From: Solirubrobacterales bacterium
Lineage (GTDB): Bacteria > Actinomycetota > Thermoleophilia > Solirubrobacterales > Solirubrobacteraceae
Direction of reading: 5' to 3'
Assembly: GCA_027449125.1 (NCBI GenBank)
Contig: DAIDME010000001.1
Location: forward strand, 1 to 38,856
Length of the DNA stretch: 38,856 bases
Shown here: positions 1-6,633 of the stretch, in pieces
How positions within the stretch are numbered: the first letter of the stretch is position 1
How the letters are laid out: every line of letters starts with the position of its first letter
Made by a program: the position numbers and the translations under genes
The notes under the pieces: generated by a model
What the model was told of the DNA's origin: nothing
What the model saw: only the letters and a program-made list of their open reading frames with translations
The model's database searches: none

Positions 1-480
1 GCAAACGCGCGCTCGGTGATCATCACGCCCGGTTACGGGATGGCGGTCGCCCAGGCCCAGCACGGGGTCGCGGAGCTGACGCGCAAGCTGCGTGAGCGCG
101 GGGTCAACGTACGCTTCGGCATCCACCCGGTCGCCGGGCGCCTGCCCGGGCACATGAACGTGCTGTTGGCAGAGGCGAAGGTCCCCTACGACATTGTGCT
201 TGAGATGGACGAGATCAACGACGACTTCAAAGACACCGACGTGGTGCTCGTGATCGGCGCCAACGACACCGTCAACCCGGCGGCGATGGACGATCCGACA
301 AGCCCGATCGCGGGCATGCCGGTGCTGCGCGTGTGGGAGGCCAAGCAGGTGATCATCTTCAAGCGCTCGATGGCCTCAGGCTACGCCGGGGTGCCCAACC
401 CGCTCTTCTACCGCGAGAACGCGGCGATGCTCTTCGGCGACGCCAAGGCGCGCGTCGAGGATCTGCTCAGAGCGATCTGA
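1..480 (+). CDS. pntB: NAD(P) transhydrogenase subunit beta, C-terminal part (5' end outside window)
   Basis: This is the NADP(H)-binding domain III of the membrane-bound proton-translocating transhydrogenase, which uses the proton gradient to transfer hydride between NADH and NADP+. The frame is open from base 1; a GTG at 16 is internal. The characteristic block [16 protein letters not shown] is followed by [20 protein letters not shown], then by [14 protein letters not shown] and [12 protein letters not shown], all near-invariant in PntB and forming the NADP site. The membrane domain and the start are upstream of the window. It ends with TGA at 478-480 and is followed by 139 bp before the next gene. 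The identification is secure. Confidence 0.97.
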   Translation, partial: ANARSVIITPGYGMAVAQAQHGVAELTRKLRERGVNVRFGIHPVAGRLPGHMNVLLAEAKVPYDIVLEMDEINDDFKDTDVVLVIGANDTVNPAAMDDPTSPIAGMPVLRVWEAKQVIIFKRSMASGYAGVPNPLFYRENAAMLFGDAKARVEDLLRAI

Positions 481-594
481 GCGCCGGACGGGGCTCAGAA
501 CGGCCTGTCTGGCCTCGCCGCTGGTCCTGCGTGTCGCCAGGCAGAGACAGCGTCGCTTCCACCTGGAGGCAGACAGACCAGGTCTTATCGACAT

Positions 595-610
595 TCAGAT
601 GCTAATCTGA
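595..610. promoter_or_regulatory. Short inverted repeat overlapping the ribosome-binding site of the ATPase gene
   Basis: TCAGAT-GCTA-ATCTGA is a perfect 6-bp inverted repeat. Its right arm runs into the GAGGTGG ribosome-binding sequence at 609-615, just before the ATG at 620. In RNA the hairpin could partly mask the site; in DNA it could be an operator. No T-run follows, so it is not a typical terminator for pntB. Confidence 0.4.
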
Positions 611-619
611 GGTGGTCTA

Positions 620-2086
620 ATGCTGAGCGATGAGCAGCTCATCCGCTACAACCGCTGGTGGACCGAGCCCGAGTGGGCCAGTGTGGATCCGCATCTTCGC
701 CGGCTGTCACAGCAGCCGACACGGCTGCCGGCGCCGCAGGTGGCCGACCTTGACCTGGCCCGCCCCGCCGTTCACATCCTGCGCGGACCCAGGCAGGTGG
801 GGAAGTCAACCGATCTGAAGCTCATCGCGGAGCGCGCGCTGGCGGAGGGGTATAGGCCGCGCCAGGTCGTCTATCTCGCACTGGATCTGCTCGAGGGGGA
901 GGGCGCAACGGCGCTCATCCGGACTGTCGAGCGCGCCTACGCGCTGGCGGGGGGCTCCTACCGCCCGCGGCTGCTGCTGCTTGACGAGGTGACCTCGGCC
1001 GGTGACTGGCGTATTGCCGTAAAGGTCCTCTGGGATGACGGAGTGATCGACGAGGACATCGTCGTCTGCACCGGGTCATCTGCGATCGATCTGGCGCGTG
1101 GGGCAGCCGAGCGGCTGCCGGGGCGTCGTGGACCCGGCCAGGACTATCTGGTTCTACCGCAGGACTTCGGCGCTTTTGCGCATGCGGCCGACCCCGCCAT
1201 TCCGCAGGGTCTCGGGCTGAGCATCGGAGAGATCGTCGGACCGAGCGGCCAGGCAGCCATGCTGGATGCCAGGATCCACCTGCCGGCGATGCAGCGCGCA
1301 CTCGAGCGTTACCTGCTGTTCGGCGGGTTGCCGGCCGCGGTCGCCGAGGCCGTGGCGGGCGCGCCGGGACCAAGCGACGAGGTTCGGCGCGTGATGTGGG
1401 ACTCGCTGATCAAGGAGGTTCAGCGCCGCGGAGCGACGCTCGCGGCTACGCAGGCCCTGCTGGAACGGTTGATGCGCTCGCTCGGGTCGCGTATGAGCTG
1501 GAGCCAGCTCGCGCAGGACATGGACGTACCGCTGGGCGGGAGCACACATCGACCGCGTCGCGCTCAGAGTGTCAACGACCGCAGAACCGTGCAGTCCTAC
1601 GTCGAGTTCATGGCGATCAACTACTTCGCCCTTGTCGTCTACTTCTGGCGGCCTGACTCCGGCACGGCAAACGTCTCGAAGGTGAAGAAGATCTATCTCG
1701 GCGATCCGCTTCTGCACACGATCACGGCAGATCGCGTGGGCCTGAGGCGCGACCCTCACGCGGATGTCGAAAACGCCCTGGCGCTTGCGCTCTACCGCCG
1801 CTACGAGCGATCTGAGCGGCGCGCTGAGAGCACCGCAGCTCCTGACAGCCTGCACGTGTGGGGCACGAAGAGCGGTGGCGAGATCGATTTCGTCTGTGGC
1901 CCGCGCCAGCAGATAGAGGTGGTCGAGGTCGCCGACTGGGAGCGCGTCAACCGCCAGAAGGCAACCGCACCGATGCGTGCTCTTCCCGGCCGGCCGGCGG
2001 TTACCGCGACGCGTCGTGAGCTTCAGTTTGGGCCAACCTACAACCTGGTACCGGCAGCGCTGCTGCTGTGGGCCCTGTCAGGCTGA
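620..2086 (+). CDS. AAA_14/DUF4143-family ATP-binding protein
   Basis: A 488-residue protein with an N-terminal P-loop ATPase domain of the AAA_14 type: Walker A GPRQVGKST (56-64), Walker B LLLLDE (118-123) and the family's sensor-like CTGSSA stretch. It has a C-terminal DUF4143-like region that resembles PD-(D/E)XK nuclease folds. In the C-terminal domain GEIDFV (420-425) is followed by IEVVEVADW (432-440). Where many relatives have E-V-K, this one has E-V-A, so a nuclease activity is doubtful. The ATG at 620 follows a GAGGTGG ribosome-binding site. The gene stands alone between pntB and the rho-type gene. The biological role of this family is poorly understood; it is often a mobile or accessory gene. 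The family call is firm, the function unknown. Confidence 0.8.
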   Translation: MLSDEQLIRYNRWWTEPEWASVDPHLRRLSQQPTRLPAPQVADLDLARPAVHILRGPRQVGKSTDLKLIAERALAEGYRPRQVVYLALDLLEGEGATALIRTVERAYALAGGSYRPRLLLLDEVTSAGDWRIAVKVLWDDGVIDEDIVVCTGSSAIDLARGAAERLPGRRGPGQDYLVLPQDFGAFAHAADPAIPQGLGLSIGEIVGPSGQAAMLDARIHLPAMQRALERYLLFGGLPAAVAEAVAGAPGPSDEVRRVMWDSLIKEVQRRGATLAATQALLERLMRSLGSRMSWSQLAQDMDVPLGGSTHRPRRAQSVNDRRTVQSYVEFMAINYFALVVYFWRPDSGTANVSKVKKIYLGDPLLHTITADRVGLRRDPHADVENALALALYRRYERSERRAESTAAPDSLHVWGTKSGGEIDFVCGPRQQIEVVEVADWERVNRQKATAPMRALPGRPAVTATRRELQFGPTYNLVPAALLLWALSG

Positions 2087-2177
2087 GCAAGCTCAGATCC
2101 TCCCGAGTGGTCATGCGGGTAGGGCTCAGCAGCGGTCCAGGCGCCGTCTGCTTAACTGGAGGCGCACACACGAATCG

Positions 2178-2203
2178 CCGGCCGCTGCCAGCAACGCGGC
2201 CGG
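2178..2203 (+). promoter_or_regulatory. GC-only stem-loop in the leader of the rho-type gene
   Basis: CCGGCCGC and GCGGCCGG form a perfect 8-bp all-GC stem with a 10-nt loop (2186-2195), ending 30 nt before the ATG at 2234. The gene's own ribosome-binding site, GAAGGAG (2221-2227), lies free between hairpin and start. It could be an attenuator or leader structure of this gene, or a terminator without a T-run for the ATPase gene. Confidence 0.4.
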
Positions 2204-2233
2204 AGCCAGCCGATCCATCCGAAGGAGAACAAC

Positions 2234-3568
2234 ATGTCTGTACTTGACCGCTCGCTGCTCGAGCAGAGCACGCTCGCCGACCTGCACGCGATCGCAGCCG
2301 AGCTTTCGATCGAGCACTACCGCCGGCTGCGCAAGGCAGAGCTGGTGGACGCCATCATCAGCAGCCAGGGCGGCGATGAAGCGCCCGCTGAGCGGCCCTC
2401 CGGCCGTGGGCGCCAGCGTCAGCGCCGCGGCGCGCCAGCGACCGAGGTTGCGGCGGAGGAGACTGAGACTCAGGAAACGGCCCCGGCGGACGCCGGTGAG
2501 CCGGAGGACGAGACGGGCTCATCCGCCCGCCGCCGGCGCGGACGCCGCGGTGGTCGCAGCCGCGCCGCCGGACGCGGTGAGGCCGACGGCGAGCGGCGCG
2601 CCGACGGGCACCGGGACGATGAGGACGGTAGGCAGGAACGCCGCTCTCAGACTGAGACCGCCGTGGAGCCAGAGATCGTCGAGGGTACGGTCGAGCTGCT
2701 GCCCAACGGCTCGGGGTTCGTGCGCGTCTCGCCGCCGGAGCCGTCTGACGCCGACGTCTACGTCTCGGCCGCGCAGGTCAAGCGCTGCGAGCTTGTCAAC
2801 GGTGACCACGTCAGCGGCCCACGCCGCGCCCCGCACCGCTCCGAGCGCTTCGCCTCGCTGGTGCGCATCGACACCGTCAACGGCCGTCCGGCGGCCGAGG
2901 TCGCCGACAAGGGGCGCTTTGACGACCTGCCGGCGGCGTTCCCGAGCGAGCGCTTCGAGCTCGACCCCAGCGACCCGACGCTCAAGGCGCTGGGCGTGAT
3001 CGCCCCGTTCGGACGCGGTTCGCGGGTGGTGATCAGCGGCGGCGCCTGGGCCGGCAAGTCGCATCTGCTGCGCCTGCTCGCCCAGCAGCTGGCCGCCACC
3101 GAGGGGGTGAGCGTGCTCGTCGCGTTGGCGGGAGTGCGCCCGGAGGAGCTCGCTGAGTGGACCGAAGGGCCGCTCTCGCCGGCGGCGGCGGTCAGCTTTG
3201 CCGCCTCCGCGGAGGCGCAGGACAACGCCGTTGAGATGGTGGTCGACCAGGCCAAGCGCCTGGCTGCCCGCGGCGCGCACGCGGTCGTGCTGATCGACAC
3301 GCTCGACGGTCTGCATCCGTTGAACGCGCGGCGGGCGCTCGCGGCGGCGCGCTGCCTGCGGGACGGCGGCTCGCTGACGGTGATTGCCACGAGCTCGCGG
3401 CCTCTCGGTGGCGAGACGACCGTGATCGCGCTCGACGCGGCCGCCGCCATGGCCGGGCGCCACCCGGCGGTGGACGTAGCCACGAGCGGCACGATGCGCC
3501 CGGAGCTGCTGGTCAGCGCCGCGGCGGTGAAGGCGATGGCCAAGGAGCGCGCCAAGGCGCTGCGCTAG
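2234..3568 (+). CDS. Divergent Rho-type transcription termination factor, predicted loss of ATPase catalytic residues
   Basis: The 444-residue protein follows the Rho layout: Rho_N domain (about 8-45), an Arg/Glu-rich insertion (about 50-140) as in actinobacterial Rho, an RNA-binding OB domain (about 147-215, with NGSGFVRV and VYVSAAQVKRCELVNGDHVSG), then the RecA-type domain. Walker A is GGAWAGKS (269-276) and Walker B VVLID (351-355). However, the Rho signature D-E-R-P-E-E is G-V-R-P-E-E (300-305), so the catalytic Glu is Val. The region of the R-loop G-T-G-N-M-E-L is absent. The arginine-finger position before F/H-P-A-[IV]-D appears to be Gly, with an Arg one residue later. It may bind ATP and RNA but be a weak or non-translocating paralogue. 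The ATG follows GAAGGAG at 2221-2227. Family certain; activity inferred. Confidence 0.85.
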   Translation: MSVLDRSLLEQSTLADLHAIAAELSIEHYRRLRKAELVDAIISSQGGDEAPAERPSGRGRQRQRRGAPATEVAAEETETQETAPADAGEPEDETGSSARRRRGRRGGRSRAAGRGEADGERRADGHRDDEDGRQERRSQTETAVEPEIVEGTVELLPNGSGFVRVSPPEPSDADVYVSAAQVKRCELVNGDHVSGPRRAPHRSERFASLVRIDTVNGRPAAEVADKGRFDDLPAAFPSERFELDPSDPTLKALGVIAPFGRGSRVVISGGAWAGKSHLLRLLAQQLAATEGVSVLVALAGVRPEELAEWTEGPLSPAAAVSFAASAEAQDNAVEMVVDQAKRLAARGAHAVVLIDTLDGLHPLNARRALAAARCLRDGGSLTVIATSSRPLGGETTVIALDAAAAMAGRHPAVDVATSGTMRPELLVSAAAVKAMAKERAKALR

Positions 3569-3581
3569 CGGCTGGCGGCCT

Positions 3582-4547
3582 TCAGTAGGCGGTGCTGCGG
3601 CTGCGGTGCCGCGGCACCGCCTTGTACTCAGGCGCCTGTCCCCGGTTCCACAGGATCTCGTCTACCGCCGCCGCTGTCAGTGGCGGCCCGCTGGCCGCCA
3701 CTGACGCCCGCACGATCAGCTCCACGGCATGCACAGCGCAGGCCCTGATCTCCACTTCTTCCGGCGAGCCGTGCTCGATCAGCTCGCCACGCTCGATCCG
3801 CGCCACGAGTTCGGGGTCGAACCAGAGCACGCCATCCAGGCGCAGCACGTGGGGCACGAGGTTGTCCGCGAACATCGTCAGACGGTCCAGGTCGGTGAAC
3901 CGAGCCACGCCGGCGCGATGCAGGTCAGCGGCGGCGATCTGCGCGCGCTTGAGGAACGGCACCGGCCGACCGTCGTAGGCCGAGACGTCTTGGAAGCAGC
4001 GCCAGCCTGCCAGGGTCTCAACCAGCGCGACCGCGGAGCCGCCGGAGCCGTCCACAACGGCGGCGAACGAGCCGCCGTAGAGCCGTCGAACGCTCGCTCC
4101 GAGGTCCCGCAGGGACGCTGCCATCAGCGCCATCAGCTCGTGACCTGGATCCTGGTCAAGCCAGCCGGCGATCTCGGCCGCGGTGAGCTCCGCAAGCTGG
4201 GCGGCACTCCAGCGGCCTTCCTGGTCAAAACGTCGCCTGATGCCCGCGGCGATCGTCCGGTAGCCCGTCGGCTGCTCTCGCTTGCGCAGCGTCGGAAACC
4301 AGCCGGAGCCGAAGTTGATCGCATCGAGCGTCAGCCAGAAGGTGGCCTCATCCTCGAGGGCCACCTGCGTCAGTCGTAGTACTGGCGCTACGGTTCCCGG
4401 AACTGCGGCGTCCAGGTCGCGCTCTGCGGGCCGCGTCAAAGTGAGAGCATATGGCTCGATGTGCGTGTCGATCACCCGGACCTGCGTCGACCGATGAGCT
4501 ATCCATGCGCAGGCCTCTCGGAGGCGGTGGGTGACGCTATCGGCCAA
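3582..4547 (-). CDS. Queuosine-nucleotide N-glycosylase, Qng1/DUF2419 salvage family
   Basis: This family releases the base queuine from queuosine 5'-phosphate so that it can be reused in tRNA. Recognisable blocks are NFGSGWFP (residues 78-85 from the chosen start), FQDVSAYDG, FLKRAQIAAADL, and the conserved MFADNLVPHVLRLDGVL followed by GELIEHGSPEEVEIRACAVHAVELI-type sequence. I chose a TTG start at 4547 (321 residues). It has GAAAGG (4557-4562 on this strand) 9 nt upstream, and the conserved region begins soon after. The only longer ATG, at 4661, would overlap the preceding gene by 38 bp and add a low-complexity Arg-rich leader. It lies 76 bp downstream of the MauE-thioredoxin gene and probably shares its transcript. 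A bacterial Qng1 is known from Sphaerobacter. Its 3' end converges with the rho-type gene, 13 bp apart. Confidence 0.85.
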   Translation of the reverse strand: MADSVTHRLREACAWIAHRSTQVRVIDTHIEPYALTLTRPAERDLDAAVPGTVAPVLRLTQVALEDEATFWLTLDAINFGSGWFPTLRKREQPTGYRTIAAGIRRRFDQEGRWSAAQLAELTAAEIAGWLDQDPGHELMALMAASLRDLGASVRRLYGGSFAAVVDGSGGSAVALVETLAGWRCFQDVSAYDGRPVPFLKRAQIAAADLHRAGVARFTDLDRLTMFADNLVPHVLRLDGVLWFDPELVARIERGELIEHGSPEEVEIRACAVHAVELIVRASVAASGPPLTAAAVDEILWNRGQAPEYKAVPRHRSRSTAY

Positions 4548-4623
4548 TGTGTCTGACCTTTCGCTATTGCGCGATGCGAGCGATGGTGGGCGTGGCTCGC
4601 GGCGCGTGGTTGACCGGTCGTCG

Positions 4624-5637
4624 CTACGTAACGGGCAGCTCCGACCTCGGGCGTGCCTCAACGGTTGGCTGAATGCGGTAAACGGTCAAGCGGATCAGGT
4701 CCTCGATCGCGTCCTGGCCGACGACAGGTCCGTTGAGGACCGTGCCGTCAGCGGCAAGCGAGAGCGCTGAGGGGCTGCCCACGATGCCGTAGTCGCGGAA
4801 CACCTGGGTGTCAGCGTCGGAGAGAACCGCAGTCAGCCCGTGCTGCGCGGCGATTTGCCGAGCCACTACCGAATCAGTGCCCATCACGATGGCGATCCGC
4901 AGGCGCTCTTCTAATGCTCGCTGCCAGCGGCCCAGGTGCGGGTACAGGTCGGTGCATGCGCCGCAGCCGGGAGTGGTGAACACGAGTACCAGCGGTGAAC
5001 CCGGCACGAGGAGCGATTCAAGCGTCCGCGGACCCGCGGCACCGGTGCCGGGCAGGCTGAAGCTCGGTGCGGGCGCTCCAATCGCCGGCGGCCTGTGCGC
5101 CGCGCTCGAGGCGGACGTGCCCGCGACTGGCGGCCGACGGGCCCGAGCAATCAGGGCCACGGCGAGAGCCGCGAGCGATACCGCAGTGACCAGCGCGACT
5201 TCGCCGGGGCCGTCCATCGCCCGCCAGCTGTCGCTCGTAGCTGTGGGCGCCACGGCGACCGCCAGGGCGGCGAGCAGTAGAGCGCCGTTGCGCGCCAACG
5301 TCACAGGGCCGATTGGCATTGGCCTCAGTCCACCAAAGCAGCCACAATCGGGCCGTCTGCCGTGGAGGAGGGCGTTAGCGATTCCCGCGGTGAACACTGC
5401 TAGCAGTGCGGCCGCACCGGCTCCCGCCCCCCGCGAAACGGGCCCCAGCAGGAGACCGATCGCGACGACCAGCTCGGCTGGCGCCAGCACCACGGAGCCG
5501 ATCCGCACGAGCCTCTGCGGAACCCCGAACCCTTCCAGGGTGCCTCGTGAACCGTCCGCGTCCCGCAGCTTCGCAAGGCCCGCTATCAGGAACACCGCGG
5601 CTAGCAGCCCTCGCGCCGCGAACGTGGCGGTTCCCAT
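4624..5637 (-). CDS. MauE/DoxX-type membrane protein fused to a TlpA-like thioredoxin domain
   Basis: 337 residues from the ATG at 5637; a TTG at 5643 would add two residues. The N-terminal half has four or five hydrophobic helices of the MauE/DoxX type (LLAAVFLIAGLAKLRD..., with CGCFGG at about 98-103). The C-terminal half, after APSFSLPG, is a redoxin domain with VLVFTTPGCGACTDLYPH; the active-site pair is C225-G-A-C228, and the cis-Pro-like segment is GIVGSPSALSL. In methylamine dehydrogenase operons separate MauE and MauD proteins handle disulfides of the Cys-rich MauA. Here the two functions are fused. The thioredoxin domain should face outside. It diverges from the HprK-like gene, with 43 bp between start codons. 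TACCAT lies 7 nt before the ATG, suggesting a leaderless transcript. Role in oxidising or isomerising the Cys-rich Tat protein at 6621 is an inference. Confidence 0.88.
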   Translation of the reverse strand: MGTATFAARGLLAAVFLIAGLAKLRDADGSRGTLEGFGVPQRLVRIGSVVLAPAELVVAIGLLLGPVSRGAGAGAAALLAVFTAGIANALLHGRRPDCGCFGGLRPMPIGPVTLARNGALLLAALAVAVAPTATSDSWRAMDGPGEVALVTAVSLAALAVALIARARRPPVAGTSASSAAHRPPAIGAPAPSFSLPGTGAAGPRTLESLLVPGSPLVLVFTTPGCGACTDLYPHLGRWQRALEERLRIAIVMGTDSVVARQIAAQHGLTAVLSDADTQVFRDYGIVGSPSALSLAADGTVLNGPVVGQDAIEDLIRLTVYRIQPTVEARPRSELPVT

Positions 5638-5644
5638 TTGCAAG

Positions 5645-5650
5645 ATGGTA
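5645..5650 (-). promoter_or_regulatory. -10-like element placing transcription start at the ATG of the MauE-thioredoxin gene
   Basis: On the minus strand TACCAT (T-A-N-N-N-T) ends 7 nt before the ATG at 5637, the spacing expected when the transcript starts at the start codon. No ribosome-binding site is seen. A perfect TTGACA lies further upstream (5692-5697 complement), but no good -10 sits at the right distance from it. Confidence 0.35.
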
Positions 5651-5680
5651 TCTGCCTGGCGCGGCTAGGATGCTCACGCG

Positions 5681-6460
5681 TTGCCATCACGTGTCAAGGA
5701 CAATCCCGAGACGATCACGATCTCAGCCCATGGCGTCCAGGTGACGGTAGCGGCGGCTGAGTCATCAGTGCTGCGAACGCTGTGCGACGTTCTGCCGCGG
5801 GGTTGGAGTGCGTCGAGCCGCGCCCGCGAGGCTGACACTGGCCACTCCGATCTGACGGTGCTCCGCCTCGACCACCGCTACCGCATCAGAGACGCGAGCG
5901 GCCGGGAGTACGGGTGTCCAGAGCGTGAGCTCGCCGTGTGGATGCTGCGCCGCCAAGTCGGCCGGCACGTCGCAGCGCGACTCGTCGGCCGCACCGTCCT
6001 GAGGGCCGCTGTCGTCCTGCACGAATCCGGTGCGATCCTGCTGCCAGCGTTGGCGCTTGCGGGCACGAGTACGCTCGTGGACGCGCTGGTCGACCTGGGT
6101 GCTCGGTTCCGCTCTGATGACTACGCGGTGATTGACCCCGAGGGCTCGGTGGTCGACTCTGCCGGAACTCTCGGAGAAGCGCCGCACAGCGAACCACTCC
6201 CGATGAGGGTCGCGCTCGTGGCACTGGCCGTCTACTCTAAAGCGGCTACGTGGTCTCCAACAGCCTTGTCGGAAGCTCAGGCGGTGGTGGCGCTAACGCC
6301 ATATGCGGTTTCGCTCGGCGAGCGCCCGGGCGAAGCTATCGTCGCGTTGCACCACGTAGTCTCGGGCGCCACGCTCCTGCAGGGCGAGCGTGGCGACGCC
6401 CAAAGTACGGCAAAGGCGCTCATTGACCTGCTCGATCGCAGGTCGTCGGAAGAAGCCTGA
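5681..6460 (+). CDS. HprK-like P-loop protein with degenerate Walker A (putative pseudokinase)
   Basis: 259 residues, collinear with the HprK-like protein at 7468. Shared blocks are LPRGW near the N-terminus, SDDYAVI versus SDEYAIF, ATWSP versus ATWAP and LLQGERGD versus LLAGERGE. In this copy the P-loop is LPALALAGTSTL (121-132) where the other has LPGSSYAGKSTL, so the ATP-contacting Lys is Thr129 and the leading Gly is Ala. The HAGSVA segment before the P-loop is also replaced. HPr kinase/phosphorylase-type proteins phosphorylate Ser or other groups on partner proteins; this one probably cannot hydrolyse ATP normally and may be a regulatory or scaffold partner. The TTG start at 5681 follows AGGA at 5667-5670. 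The reading frame is intact over its full length, arguing against simple decay. Confidence 0.75.
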   Translation: MPSRVKDNPETITISAHGVQVTVAAAESSVLRTLCDVLPRGWSASSRAREADTGHSDLTVLRLDHRYRIRDASGREYGCPERELAVWMLRRQVGRHVAARLVGRTVLRAAVVLHESGAILLPALALAGTSTLVDALVDLGARFRSDDYAVIDPEGSVVDSAGTLGEAPHSEPLPMRVALVALAVYSKAATWSPTALSEAQAVVALTPYAVSLGERPGEAIVALHHVVSGATLLQGERGDAQSTAKALIDLLDRRSSEEA

Positions 6461-6490
6461 TGGGTCGCCAGCGGCACTCCCGCGAAGACC

Positions 6491-6519
6491 TTGCGTTCCG
6501 GCCTGGGCCCTGGTAGAGT
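6491..6519 (+). promoter_or_regulatory. Predicted sigma-70-type promoter of the PqqD-Tat gene
   Basis: TTGCGT (6491-6496) and TAGAGT (6514-6519) are separated by exactly 17 bp. Transcription would start near 6526, about 95 nt before the PqqD gene. The leader holds a hairpin, GGCTCG (6538-6543)/CGAGCC (6549-6554), and a short open frame (6580-6633). Confidence 0.55.
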
Positions 6520-6579
6520 ACCGGTTGGAAGTGTGTCGGCTCGCAGGCCGAGCCTGCACATGACTACCGAAGGGACTCG

Positions 6580-6633
6580 ATGCGAATGGCGGATCACACA
6601 ACGGAATTGGGGTATTGGAAATGGGTCCGGTGA
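6580..6633 (+). CDS. Possible 17-residue leader peptide overlapping the PqqD-Tat gene
   Basis: ATG at 6580 follows AGGGA (6571-6575). The frame reads MRMADHTTELGYWKWVR and ends in TGA at 6631-6633. That stop overlaps an in-frame GTG of the PqqD gene (6630-6632) in a GTGA arrangement typical of translational coupling. It could be a leader peptide that couples translation, a small Trp/Tyr-containing peptide product, or chance. Only the ribosome-binding site, position and overlap support it; there is no homology evidence. Confidence 0.3.
   Translation: MRMADHTTELGYWKWVR

Noticed and set aside
1977-2999. A long plus-strand frame spanning the gap between the ATPase and the rho-type gene
   Set aside because: Arg/Ser/Pro-rich translation without domain, overlapping two well-supported genes in another frame.
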